The position numbers and the translations under genes are program-made. This document shows positions 53,647 through 63,808 of a DNA stretch of 64,000 bases, in pieces. Under the pieces are notes generated by a model. That model worked only from the letters and a program-made list of their open reading frames with translations, had not been told where the DNA came from and made no database searches. Position 1 is the first letter of the stretch. Each line of letters begins with the position of its first letter. Source of the DNA: Limnanthes douglasii subsp. nivea (taxonomy: Eukaryota > Streptophyta > Magnoliopsida > Brassicales > Limnanthaceae); NCBI GenBank assembly GCA_036936605.1, contig JAUPFV010000001.1:343243081-343307080 (forward strand), read 5' to 3'.

Positions 53647-55986
53647 TTGATCATTTATACGGACTGCCCCCAGCGTTCGTGGAGCCAAGGCAGTGGCATA
53701 GCATTCTCTTGCAATCTTTTGGCTGCTCCAGACAACCCCAACTTGTCCCTGAACAGCATACTTTAAACACTGATAGACTGTCGAAGCCACTGCATGCATC
53801 CTAGAGAGCCAAGATCTCCCTAAAATAGTATTATAGCAAGTGGGACAATCCACCACAATGAAGAGTATTCTAACCATTTTCTTGAAAGGGCCCCTGCCCA
53901 ATAACACTTCTTCTTCAAACTCCCCGATCACATCGACTGAGCTGCCCGTGAAGCCCACGATTGATCTGTCCGACTTTTGAATCACAGCTAGATTTTTCAT
54001 TTTCTTGTAAGTGTTTAGGAAAAGGATATTGGCAGAGCTTCCAGTATCCACCAAAATTCGCCTTATTTCATTGCCCCCTATAGATGCTCCTATGACAACA
54101 GCATCCTCATGAGGGCCAGCAATGTCTCTTAAATCATCCTCATCGAAGACAATGAACGGGAATGAATTTGGTGATTGATAAGAGGTCATGCCTCCTTCTA
54201 GCTGGGAGGCTAAATTATGAACATGCCTCTTTCTCGAAGAAGCAGTAGGAGCTGTCATAGTGTCCCCTCCGAAAATTGTCAGTGACTCGAAGAATTTAAT
54301 GAGCCCGGAGACCGATCTAGAACACTCCTCTATAGCACCCACTCTGTTTCGTGTTGGATCAGGATCCAAGTATTCAGATTCCACATCAAACCTTTCAACT
54401 ATTACCATGGCCCCCTCCGGGGCAGCATTACTTGGACCAACCCGGTGAGTGTTGTCAGGCCTGTTGCCTCCTCTTCTTTTAACATATGCTCCTAACTTTC
54501 CCCTTTCAATCAAGTTCTGAACCTCTTGTTTCAGTGCTATGCAATCATCAGTGGTATGGCCAATATCATTGTGGTATTGGCAAAAGGATTTATTTCGATG
54601 CTCTCTGGGAGACTGCAAGGTTGCCGGTCTCCGGTAGTGTACCTCATCTTTTGTTTTATCGAAGATGGTGGCCACACTTTCTTTGAGTTCTGCAAACCAC
54701 TCCGGTTGGACCCATGGCCCTCTTTTGTTTCTTGATTGTTGACTTTGAGCAGGAGCAGCTGGTTGAGACTGAGCTTTTGCCCTACCATGCCCCTGTCCGG
54801 TTTCTCTTGCTTTGTTCCCAGACTGGTTCTGATTTGGAGTTGGTGCCACTGGGGTGGACCTCACCTGTCTATGCACCCTGGTCTTTTTTGTTTCATCAGC
54901 GTTTATTTGCTTGCCAACTTGATTTAGCAATCCTCCCCAGGTCATGGCTTTCTTTCTGGTCACCGAGTCAGCCAGGTTGCCTGGGTTCAAACCTTGTCTT
55001 TGGGATGCTATTGCCACCTGTTCGAAGCAATCAGCCAACCCATTTTTTGTGTTCACAAAACGACTTATATACTCCTTTAATGACTCATTTGGCTCCTGGG
55101 CACAATGGATTATTGTGTCTCCATTGCCCTTAAGCTCCTTACTCCCCACAAACTGCCTTCGAAAGGCCACCCAAAACGTATCAAAGTCTTTAATACAGCC
55201 CTGAGGCAGGCTGTTGTACCATTTCAGAGCACTCCCCGTGAAGGATTGGGAGAATGCCCTACAAAGTAGTTTATCATCATCATCAAAGTTCATCATGAAG
55301 TTCTTAAATTGCTCCAGATGATTGTCCGGATCAGTACTGCCATCGTACTTCTCCATCTTGGTACTGTCAAACCTCTTGGGGAGGTTTCCGGACAGGATTT
55401 TAGAAGACAGTGGAGATTGCCTCCAATTCCTTCCACGACTGAACACAGTATCCTCATTAGGAGTTGCAAAGATACCTGGCTCATCGTGGAAGGCAAAAGG
55501 ATCCATCAGCATCCGGTCTACATGCCTCCGGCTGTGAGATGACCCTTTTCCAATATGCTTTTTCATCCTTCCATGCTGATCTCTTTTTCTGGAATACTTC
55601 TGAACTTGCTTTTGCTTTTTCCTGGTTCGACCCTCATCACTGCTAGAGGACAAGGATTTTTCATTTCCCTCACTGTCCGAAGAGCTACTTGAAGATTCTG
55701 AGCTTGAGTCAGAGCTCTCCACAGGCTTGGACCGGTGAGACTTTTTAGAACTGGCATGTGTCTTTTTAGTGCTCACATGAGTTTTTGAAGCCTCAGGCTC
55801 TCGGGGGTTGTCAGTATGATGAGCAGCTGACGCTTTGGATTTCTCTTTCATGCCCATCTTGGCCTTTTCATCCCTCAGAGCTTCTATTTCACCCCTCAAC
55901 CTGTCACGCTCTTCGACAGTGTATTCATCATTCTCTCCCACCACTTCGAGCAGAGCTGGTGGTACTTCTGGATTGTCCGGATTCAT
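53644..55986 (-). CDS. E3 gag-protease polyprotein, intact
   Basis: The capsid/nucleocapsid protein and the aspartic protease that matures it, in one open frame of 780 aa from the ATG at 55986; an upstream in-frame GTG near 56031 is a less likely start. N-terminal coiled coil (about 20-50), Ser-rich acidic and Lys-rich linker (60-150), gag domain (about 215-330; YDGSTDPDNHLEQFKNFMMN, SALKWYNSLP), Gln-rich linker, WVQPEWFAELKESV, knuckle CQYHNDIGHTTDDC (about 465-480), and protease with LVDTGSSANILF (about 630) and the ILGRSWLSRMHAV region. It ends in amber at 53646-53644, after which RT follows in frame. The start lies about 70 bp from the PBS. Confidence 0.93.
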   Translation of the reverse strand: MNPDNPEVPPALLEVVGENDEYTVEERDRLRGEIEALRDEKAKMGMKEKSKASAAHHTDNPREPEASKTHVSTKKTHASSKKSHRSKPVESSDSSSESSSSSSDSEGNEKSLSSSSDEGRTRKKQKQVQKYSRKRDQHGRMKKHIGKGSSHSRRHVDRMLMDPFAFHDEPGIFATPNEDTVFSRGRNWRQSPLSSKILSGNLPKRFDSTKMEKYDGSTDPDNHLEQFKNFMMNFDDDDKLLCRAFSQSFTGSALKWYNSLPQGCIKDFDTFWVAFRRQFVGSKELKGNGDTIIHCAQEPNESLKEYISRFVNTKNGLADCFEQVAIASQRQGLNPGNLADSVTRKKAMTWGGLLNQVGKQINADETKKTRVHRQVRSTPVAPTPNQNQSGNKARETGQGHGRAKAQSQPAAPAQSQQSRNKRGPWVQPEWFAELKESVATIFDKTKDEVHYRRPATLQSPREHRNKSFCQYHNDIGHTTDDCIALKQEVQNLIERGKLGAYVKRRGGNRPDNTHRVGPSNAAPEGAMVIVERFDVESEYLDPDPTRNRVGAIEECSRSVSGLIKFFESLTIFGGDTMTAPTASSRKRHVHNLASQLEGGMTSYQSPNSFPFIVFDEDDLRDIAGPHEDAVVIGASIGGNEIRRILVDTGSSANILFLNTYKKMKNLAVIQKSDRSIVGFTGSSVDVIGEFEEEVLLGRGPFKKMVRILFIVVDCPTCYNTILGRSWLSRMHAVASTVYQCLKYAVQGQVGVVWSSQKIARECYATALAPRTLGAVRINDQ

Positions 55987-56038
55987 TCGGACAGAATTTC
56001 TTGGCAGGTTTTGAATGCTTGATTCAGGCACCTCTCTC

Positions 56039-56056
56039 CTCCCACTGTGGTCGCCA
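56039..56056 (-). promoter_or_regulatory. E3 primer binding site
   Basis: TGGCGACCACAGTGGGAG on minus, three bases from the 5' LTR (AAT between); E1 has the same sequence at 59761-59778. tRNA not assigned. Confidence 0.75.
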
Positions 56057-56059
56057 ATT

Positions 56060-56773
56060 TGGTGTGGATAAAAATAGCCTGAGGGTAGGCTAGTAATTTT
56101 AAGTTGAGTTTCAAGGTGATGTAAGGGTGTTTCAAGGTGGTGTAAGGGTGTTTCAAGGTGGTGTAAGGGTGTTTCAAGGTGGTGTAAGGGTGTTTCAAGG
56201 TGGTGTAAGGGTGTTTCAAGGTGGTGTAAGGGTGTTTCAAGGTGGTGTAAGGGTGTTTCAAGGTGGTGTAAGGGTGTTTCAAGGTGGTGTAAGGGTGTTT
56301 CAAGGTGGTGTAAGGGTGTTTCAAGGTGGTGTAAGGGTGTTTCAAGGTGGTGTAAGGGTGTTTCAAGGTGGTGTAATGGTGTTTCAAGGTGGTGTAAGGG
56401 TGTTTCAAGGTGGAGAGATAATTAAGCAGCTTGGCAGCAGTTAATTTTCGTTACCCATAGTTAATGCTGGTGGTTGGGTATTTATAGTGTGATGTTTGGG
56501 CCCTTATGGGCTTTCGGGTCATGTTTAATGGACCTGGGTCATGTTTAAAGACCCATGAGTTTTAAGCAGGTGAGCAGGTTGCTTAGTCAGGAAGTGTTTA
56601 GGTTTTTTAGTACTTTTGTCATAGTTCAAACAGCCTTAGGTTTACAGTGTTTTGAAGTTATCTGTCCGGTCCAAATGATCTGTCCGTTTTATGTTCCTTG
56701 TGTCTGTCCGGTATTCGGAGAGATTTTACACTGACCTGCCCTTCCAGGGAGTATGCTGAATTCGGACTCATCA
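56060..56773 (-). repeat. E3 LTR, right (5' LTR)
   Basis: 714 bp, TGGTGTGG..CATCA, with 14 units of the 21-bp minisatellite (56112-56411; one unit reads TAATGG). Outside the array it differs from the left LTR at about 8-10 positions. A minus-strand TATA box CACTATAAATACC lies around 56476-56489. Confidence 0.94.
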
Positions 56774-57366
56774 CTCTTGATCCTTTGGATCTACTTGGAT
56801 CTGATTGTATCCGGAGATGGCATCCATAAAGGATATCAGCTTGTTCCCAGAGGTGGAGTCTACTAGCTGATCAATCCGGGGGACTGGATACAAATCTTTT
56901 AGGCAAGCTCTATTGAGATATGTGAAGTCAATGCACATGCGCCACTTGCCATTTTTCTTTTTCACCAAAACCGGATTGGCAGTCCACAAAGGATATTGAG
57001 ACTCCTTGATATGCCCCATCTTTGTGAGCCTATCAACCTCTTGCACAATGACATCAGCCTTGTCCTTGGAAAAAGCCCTTCTCTTTTGAACCATTGGTGC
57101 TACGTCTTTCCGGACGGATAGGTGATGTGATATCACATCTGCTGGAACCCCAGTAACATCAGTGTTGCACCAAACAAAAACGTGCTGATGATTCTTCAAA
57201 AACTTTAACATTTCACTCTTCAAAATGGGTGGCATCTTAGACCCTATCTTGACACTTTTTCCTTCTTCTAAACAATGTGCCTCTACCTCTTCGACCGGTA
57301 TTAACACTCCAGGGGTCTCTCTGGGGTCATCAATTTCACCCTCACCCCAGAAAGCCCCTCAAATTT
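56774..57366 (-). pseudogene. E1 pol, upstream part: start of RT up to the E3 insertion
   Basis: Contains the linker after the amber, then RT motifs (HHLSVRKDVAPMVQKRRAFS, NPVLVKKKNGKWRMCIDFT, SGYNQIQVDPKDQE) until CTCTT, where E3 entered. A one-base deletion near 57346 relative to E3 puts RT out of frame with the amber and gag. Confidence 0.9.
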
Positions 57367-59709
57367 CTATTGCTCGTTGATATGAACTGCCCCCAATGTC
57401 CGAGGAGCCAGGGCTGTAGCATAGCATTACCTTGCAACCTTTTGACTGCTCCGGACAACTCCCACCTGTCCCTGAACAGCATATTTCAAGCACTGGTGGA
57501 CTGTTGAAGCCACTGTATGCATCCTAGAGAGCTAAGACCTCCCTAGAATAGCATTATAGCAAGTGGGACAATCCACCATGATAAAAAGTATCCTGACCAT
57601 TTTCTTGAAAGGGCCCTTGCCCAACAAAACTTCTTCTTCGAACTCCCTGATCACATCTGCTAAGCTGCCAGTAAAGCCCACAATTGATCTGTCTGAACTC
57701 TGAATTACAGCTGGATTTTTCATTCTCTTGTATGTGGTTAAGAAAATGATATTGGCTGAGCTTCCAGTATCCACCAAAATTCGTCTTATGTCATTGCCCC
57801 CAATGGATGCTCCTATAACAACAACATCTTCATGAGGGCCAGCTATATCTCTCAAATCATCTTCATAAAAAACAATGAAGGAGAATGGATTTTGTGACTG
57901 ATAGGAAGTCATGCCTCTTTCTAGCTGGGTGGCCAAAGTATGAACGTGCCTCTTCCTCGAAGAAGCAGTAGGAGCTGTCATAGTATCCCCTCCGAAAATT
58001 GTAAGGGACTCAAAAAACTTAATGAGGCCGGAAACTGTCCTAAAACACTCCTCAATTGCACCGACTCTATTTCGAGTTGGATCAGGATCCAAGTATTCAG
58101 ATTCCACATCAAACCTCTCAATTATAACCATGGCTCCCTCCGGAGCGGCATTATTTGGACCAACCCGGTGAGTATTGTCAGGCCTGTTACCTCTTCTTCT
58201 TTTGACATAAGCCCCAGCTTTCCCCTTTCAATCAAGTTCTGAACTTCTTGCTTCAAAGCTATACAATCATTAGTGGTATGGCCAATATCATTGTGATATT
58301 GGCAGAAAGAGTTATTGTGATGTTCTCTAGGAGATTGCAGTGTGGCCGGTCTTCTATAGTGCACTTCTTCCTTTGTTTTATCATAAATAGTGGCCACACT
58401 TTCTTTCAATTCTGCGAACCACTCCGGTTGAACCCAAGGGCCTCTCTTGTTTCTGGATTGCTGACTCTGAGCAGGAGCAGCTGGCTGAGACTGAGCTTTA
58501 GCCCTACCATGCCCCTGTCCGGTCTCTTTTGCCTTGGTGCCGGACTGATTCTGATTGGGATTTGGTGCCACCGGGGTATACCTCACCTGCCTGTGCATCC
58601 TGGTTTTCTTCGTTTCATCAACGTTAATCTGTTTTCCAACCTGATTCAGCAACCCTCCCCAGGTCATGGCCTTCTTTCTGGTCACTGAATAAGCCAAATT
58701 GCCAGGGTTCAAACCCTGTCTTAGGGATGCTATTGCCACTTGTTCGAAGCAATCAGCCAGCCCATACTTGGTGTTCACAAAATGACTTATATATTCTTTT
58801 AAGGAGTCATTTGGCTCCTGGGCATAATGGATTATTGTGTCCCCATTGCCCTTTAGTTCTTTACTCCCAACGAACTGCCTTCGAAAGGCCACCCAAAAAG
58901 TAACGAAATTCTTGATACAACCCAGTGGTAGGCTGTTATACCATTTTAGAGCACTCCCTGTAAATGATTGGGAGAATGCTCTGCAAAGTAGCTTATCATC
59001 GTCATCAAAGTTCATCATGAAGTTTTTAAATTGTTCCAAATGGTTGTCTGGATCAGTACTGCCATCGTACTTTTCCATTTTTGTGCTGTCAAACCTCTTA
59101 GGGAGGTTGTCGGACAGAATTTTAGAAGATAATGAAGATTGCCTCCAATTTCTACCACGACTGAACACAGTATCCTTATTAGGAGTTGCAAAGATACCTG
59201 GTTCATCGTGAAAAGCAAAAGGATCCATCAGCATCCGGTCCACATGCCTCGGGCTATGAGATGACCCTTTACCAATATTCTTCTTCATCTTTCCATGTCT
59301 ATCTCTTTTTTTTTGAATATTTTTTAATCTGTTTTTGCTTCTTTTTAGTTCGACCCTCATCGCTGCTAGAGCATAAGGATTCTTCAACTCCCTCATCGTC
59401 CGAAGAGCTATCAGAAGATTCTGAGCCTGAGTCAGAACTCTCCACTGGCTTAGACCGGTGAGACTTTTTGGAGCTGGCATGAGTCTTTTTGGTACTCGCA
59501 TGAGTCTTTGAAGGCTCATGCTCTCTGGGGTTATCGGTGTGATGAGCAACTGATGCTTTGGACTTTTCTTTCATGCCCATCTTAGCCTTTTTTGCCCTCA
59601 GAGCTTCTATTTCACCCTTCAGCCTATCGCGCTCTTCGATAGTGTATCCATCGTTCTCACCCACCACTTCGAGCAGAGCTGGTGGTACTTCTGGGGCGTC
59701 CGGATTCAT
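57367..59709 (-). pseudogene. E1 gag-protease, multiply disrupted
   Basis: Clear relative of the intact E3 protein: N-terminal coiled coil and Ser/Lys-rich region, gag domain (YDGSTDPDNHLEQFKNFMMN), knuckle CQYHNDIGHTTNDC, protease LVDTGSSANI. ATG at 59709. Disruptions are an extra base in the T run 59306-59314, a missing base in the C run 58212-58215, TGG-to-TAG at 57534-57532, and a TAA near 57428 at a Glu codon. The amber TAG AAA TTT at 57369-57361 matches the E2 and E3 boundary. Confidence 0.9.
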
Positions 59710-59760
59710 TCGGACTGACTTTTCTTGTTGGTTTTGAATGCTTGATTCAGGCACCTTCTC

Positions 59761-59778
59761 CTCCCACTGTGGTCGCCA
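59761..59778 (-). promoter_or_regulatory. E1 primer binding site
   Basis: TGGCGACCACAGTGGGAG on minus, next to the 5' LTR, identical to E3. Confidence 0.75.
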
Positions 59779-59781
59779 ATT

Positions 59782-60187
59782 TGGTGAGGTTAATTATCGT
59801 CTGGGGGTAAATTTGTAATTTGTTCGGAGTTTTATGAAAGTATATGGGTGTTTAAAATTTAGAGTAGAGAGTAGAGGGAGAATTAAGCAGCCTGGTTGTA
59901 TTAATTTTCATTATTCATATTTAATGCAGGTGGTTGGGTATTTATACTCTTACATTTGGGCTTTATGGGTTTTCGGGTCATGTTTAATGGACTCGGGTCA
60001 TGTTTAAAGACCCATGAGCTCTTAGTAGGGGAGCAAGTAGCTTAGTCAAGAAGTGTTTAGGTTTTTTAGTACTTTTGTCATAGTTCGAACAGTCCAATAG
60101 GCTAAGTGTTCGAAGTGGTCTGTCCGGTCCGGAGGCCTTGGACCGATCTGTCCCTGTCCGGGGAGCAAGCAGAATTCGGACTCATCA
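59782..60187 (-). repeat. E1 LTR, right (5' LTR)
   Basis: 406 bp, TGGTGAGG..CATCA, followed by TSD copy GGTAA. Minus-strand TATA (AGTATAAATA) at about 59939-59948. Confidence 0.93.
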
Positions 60188-60450
60188 GGTAACACTCACG
60201 TAAATAAGCATATCCCTCCTCTATAGTCATAACATCATCCATCACATCCATCTCGAGTACCCGTAATGCAAAATCATGTAACCTGACTTGATAAGTGGTC
60301 GTAGAGGCGTTCACTCGATTATATATATTACGACTCGAGACTAAAGGTCGATCAATACGTATCATAGGTTAGACTTTACCCATGCAAGATAGAACAATAG
60401 TGTATCATAACGATCGAAATGATATGAAGAGCCACTGCTATGAGATATAA
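60188..60450. repeat. Right part of host duplication copy B
   Basis: Matches copy A (about 18993-19240) in ACTCACGTAAATA, CCATCTCGAGTACCCG and CATAGGTTAGACTTTA. It proves that 19850 and 60188 were once adjacent. The minus strand carries the RVLEMDVMDDVMTIEE peptide, open over about 55 residues. Confidence 0.8.
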
Positions 60451-62019
60451 ATAAATATAAATTAAAAAATTGGTCGTTGCATGCCAGTGATCCAAGAATG
60501 CCTTAAAATGTGAACATTGGTATACCAACGCGAGAGACAATATACAAGATGACCAAAATACGTCTTCATAGCCTCAACTATGACTCAATTATGTTGAGTG
60601 AGATCCCACTGGCAATGAGTTGCATACAGAACATAACATCATAAAGATATTATAAGCTGTAAAATATAAAAACATATTAACATCATAAATAATAATTTTA
60701 TTCAAATAATTTGTTTAAGAAACTTACATTATTGAAGACGTTAATTTCCTTGTGATTTTTATGATCACTAAAATTGGTGTACAAGTCAGGATCATGAGGG
60801 TTGATTCAATGAAACAGTTCATCTGATGTCGTGTGTGTTACCTGACTCTTAGAATTCAAAGAAACTGTAATAGTTGTAACCATACAATGAAAGTCGTAAC
60901 TAGTAACCCTCGTACTGCATGACGTTTTGAGATGATCCACACTTTATGGTGGTTGTTTGTTCTTAGTCTTGTTCTCGGACGAAAATGTTGAACGAGCTCG
61001 ACGGTGAGACGCCCTGAAATTACAAACAAAAATATGCTTAAGAATAATAATAAAAACAACTCAAGTTTTATGTAAATTTAAAACTAACCATGAGAAAAAT
61101 TGGCAAAATTATATATAAATCATGCAAAATATGGACGAAATCTCGCACAAAACATGCCAAACGTTTCCCAGATTATGCATTTCAGTCGTTGTTATCAAGT
61201 ATATTCTCGCACAAATCGCAAGAGAAACTACCCGATTGTCGCATGTTGGGTGCGGAAATCTGCTTGACAACAATAATCTCTCCCAAAAATCTAAAATTTT
61301 AATTTCAACCCAATTTTCTACAAGTAAGTCTCGAATGGATTTATATATATTCCAAAACAATGCAACTAATTAGAAATCAAACAGACAATTATACATACAT
61401 ACACATACACACACATATATACATACATACATGTATATATAGATACATACATACACATACATACATACATACATACATACATACATACATAAGATTTTTT
61501 TTAATTCGAAACTTATAACTCAAATATCTAAATAAATAGATATTGTTTTTTAAAAAAATAATGTATATCATGTATGAAGCAGTAAATATCTTAACAGTGT
61601 GGTGAAGTCGGATTTTGAAAATTTAACACTTTTGGAATTGATATAAATTGAGAATTTTTTAGTTGATGTAAAGAGATATATATTTTTATAATGATAGTTT
61701 TTTTAAAAAACCATATATATTTACAGATAAAATAATTAAAAAAATAAAAAATCTAACACATTTAGAATTAAGATCAACTTTGTTTAAAATCAACAAAAAC
61801 GACATGGAATTTAGTTGAATCCTGTTAATTATTATTATGTTTTTTTTAAAAAGTGACTAGTCACTTAAAATTCGTTAAAAAATTAATTATTGAAGGAAAT
61901 AATAAAATTTAGATTTGGAACTATTCATAACGGATAATAGTGTGTCTCATTGCTCATTCTCTTCTCCATAGATAGACATTTAGGTCGATTTTCCCCTCTC
62001 CTTTATATTTTATAGGGAA
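60451..62019. other. AT-rich DNA, no recognisable gene
   Basis: Short frames without motifs; only the microsatellite at 61390-61495 stands out. Confidence 0.6.
61390..61495. repeat. (TACA)n microsatellite
   Basis: Interrupted TACA/CATA tetranucleotide tract, longest pure run about 61460-61491. Confidence 0.9.
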
Positions 62020-62605
62020 TTTATAAAGAACGGTCAAAACTACTCCGCGAAGTTGCTTATAATTTTTTTAAAAACTACTCCGTGAAGTTATTTTGTTTGA
62101 TAATTTTACCCTTACGAAATCTTATTAATAGTCAAATTTACTCCGCAAAGTCATCATAATTTCAAAAAAAAACCAATTCTCTAACTTCTCTCTACATTCT
62201 CTCTAAAAATCTAAACCAATTAAAATAAAAATTAAAACTAACCTAACCTAAATTAAATTAAAACTAAACTGAATCTATAATTAAAACTAACCTAAATATA
62301 AAATTAAAACAAAACAAAACTACCTCTATTCTCTCTTTTCACGCCAAACCCACCAGAAACCCTACTTAGCCGACCTTTCCACACCACCAGCACCCACTAC
62401 GACCGAACACACCAGCAAACAATGAAGCCGAAATCGTCACCGGAAAACCAAATCGAAGTAATAAGAAGGAACCGGATCGACACCGGCGAGAAAATCCGCT
62501 GAATCGGAATCGAAACAATCTATTGTAAGTTGATTTCGTTGTTGTTAGATAGTTTAGTTAGGCTAGTAGTGTAGTTTTAAGGGGTTTGCGGCTGTTGGAA
62601 GGATC

Positions 62606-62715
62606 TGGCAGAAGTTTCATGCTTCTGCCATGGCGAAAGTGTTCTTCGCCCCCGTGTGGCGTAGGTATAAGGGTTTACGCCTCAGTTGTGGCGTACACCT
62701 TTATACCCACGACAC
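62606..62715. repeat. Two adjacent hairpins
   Basis: TGGCAGAAG (62606-62614) and CTTCTGCCA (62622-62630) form a perfect 9-bp stem with a 7-nt loop. Arms 62656-62681 and 62690-62715 (GGCGTAGGTATAAGGG / TTTATACCCACGAC region) pair at about 21 of 26 positions. Confidence 0.75.
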
Positions 62716-62885
62716 AGTGATAACGTTGGCTGCTCCGGTCACCGGAATAGCCCGGGACCGGTTTATTCTTGTTCTTTGGTGTGTGTTAACCTGGTTTATG
62801 CTATTATTTATCTAAAAACGCTTCGAGCATGACAATTTGTGTTTTCGACGAACCTTGACATTTAGTACATTTTTTATTTCAAGTG

Positions 62886-63808
62886 ATGGATCATGGTGAC
62901 GCCCCACAGTCTGCGGATGGCTCGCGGGCGAGGAGAATAAAAAAGCGGAGTAGGGTACGGGAAGTTGGTCAGCCCATTTTAGCTGCCAATTCAGCAGTTC
63001 CGATGGATGAGTTGCTTATAGTTTCCGGACCGCATACGTCTGGATCGAGTTCTGCTTCTGCTTCTGCTTCCCGCGGAGGACGCCATCCTCCCCCACCTAC
63101 AGGGCAGCGTAGAGCTCCTCCTCCGTCCAGATTGCCACCGTTATTCGGCGAGGCTTTCATCTCCCCCACTACATATCACATTTGGATGGGAGAGGTAATA
63201 TCAAAATTCCGATTTGACATTTTATGACTGTTTAGTTTTGCCGTATGCTAATTCAAACAAATTTTTTCAAGAGCGAGAGATGCGGCTATATGCTATTATC
63301 CCAGTCATAGAGCATGGAGTTTGACTGCACAGACTAGGGTACGCGTCGTAGTTGACGCCACTCTTTTTGGTCGTCTCATATAGCCGTTCAATGACATGCA
63401 CACACACTCCAACATGATGAAGGTTTTTCTAGAGCAGTGCCATATGAAGACTAATACCAAGACTCCAACACTCCAACAGTTGCAGCAGTATCTGACTCCC
63501 GGACGAAGTTGAACCTTCGTACCTCTGTCAACAACCTGGAAGAGAGTGATGTAAGTCTTATTCTTTAGTGATCCCAAAACTTATTTTTTTATGTGTTTAT
63601 GTTCATATCTGTTTGTATTGCAGATATTGTTTGATCCTTATCGTGCTATACGCGATCATTTCCCGTTCGAACATATAGCATGGTTTTGGGATGTCATATG
63701 CGGTGTGGAGCACTCTCAAGGATACCATCCAGAGCGAGTTCAGCAGCAGTTTGGCCGTGTCCCAGAGGGGTATCGCGCATCCTTTGGACGAAGCGTTACC
63801 TGCTTTTG
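62886..63808 (+). pseudogene. Possible plant-mobile-domain-like gene fragment
   Basis: The first open exon (62886-63194, ATG at 62886, ending at a GTAATA donor) is basic, then Ser/Ala- and Pro-rich. After a broken middle part (fragments such as VVDATLFGRLI, with stops), an exon from about 63624 reads ILFDPYRAIRDHFPFEHIAW and YHPERVQQQFGRVPE. The latter resembles the HPERV.RQFG-type C-terminal block of MAIN-like / plant mobile domain proteins, which occur as host genes and in MULEs. The resemblance is from memory and modest. It stops near 63808, so it looks broken. Confidence 0.4.

Larger units (their letters stand above)
46481..56773 (-). mobile_element. E3: Tat-lineage retrotransposon inserted in E1 RT, nearly intact
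   Basis: 10.3 kb with LTRs 46481-47068 and 56060-56773 and TSD CTCTT (46476-46480 and 56774-56778). E1 RT reads on cleanly across the removed insertion. gag-protease is open, pol has two stops and one frameshift, and the antisense gene is open across two exons. The coding regions are very like E1, so a close relative inserted into its own kin. Confidence 0.95.
19851..60187 (-). mobile_element. E1: Tat-lineage Ty3/gypsy retrotransposon, host of nested E2 and E3
   Basis: Bounded by 406-bp LTRs at 19851-20256 and 59782-60187 with TSD GGTAA (19846-19850 and 60188-60192). gag-pol reads on the minus strand from the right LTR; the antisense accessory gene reads on + next to the left LTR. E2 (23789-43430) is inserted in its non-coding 3' region and E3 (46481-56773) in its RT. 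Tat-lineage evidence is the antisense ORF, two consecutive RNase H-like domains before integrase, and the C..H...GH....C knuckle in gag. Without the nested elements and the tandem duplication E1 is about 9-10 kb. The pol and gag frames are broken. Confidence 0.9.

Noticed and set aside
56112..56411. CRISPR-like array
   Set aside because: The 21-bp units abut directly with no spacers and lie in a plant LTR; it is a minisatellite.
62630..62815. 61-codon open frame
   Set aside because: It spans the second hairpin and the composition follows the inverted repeat; no motif seen.
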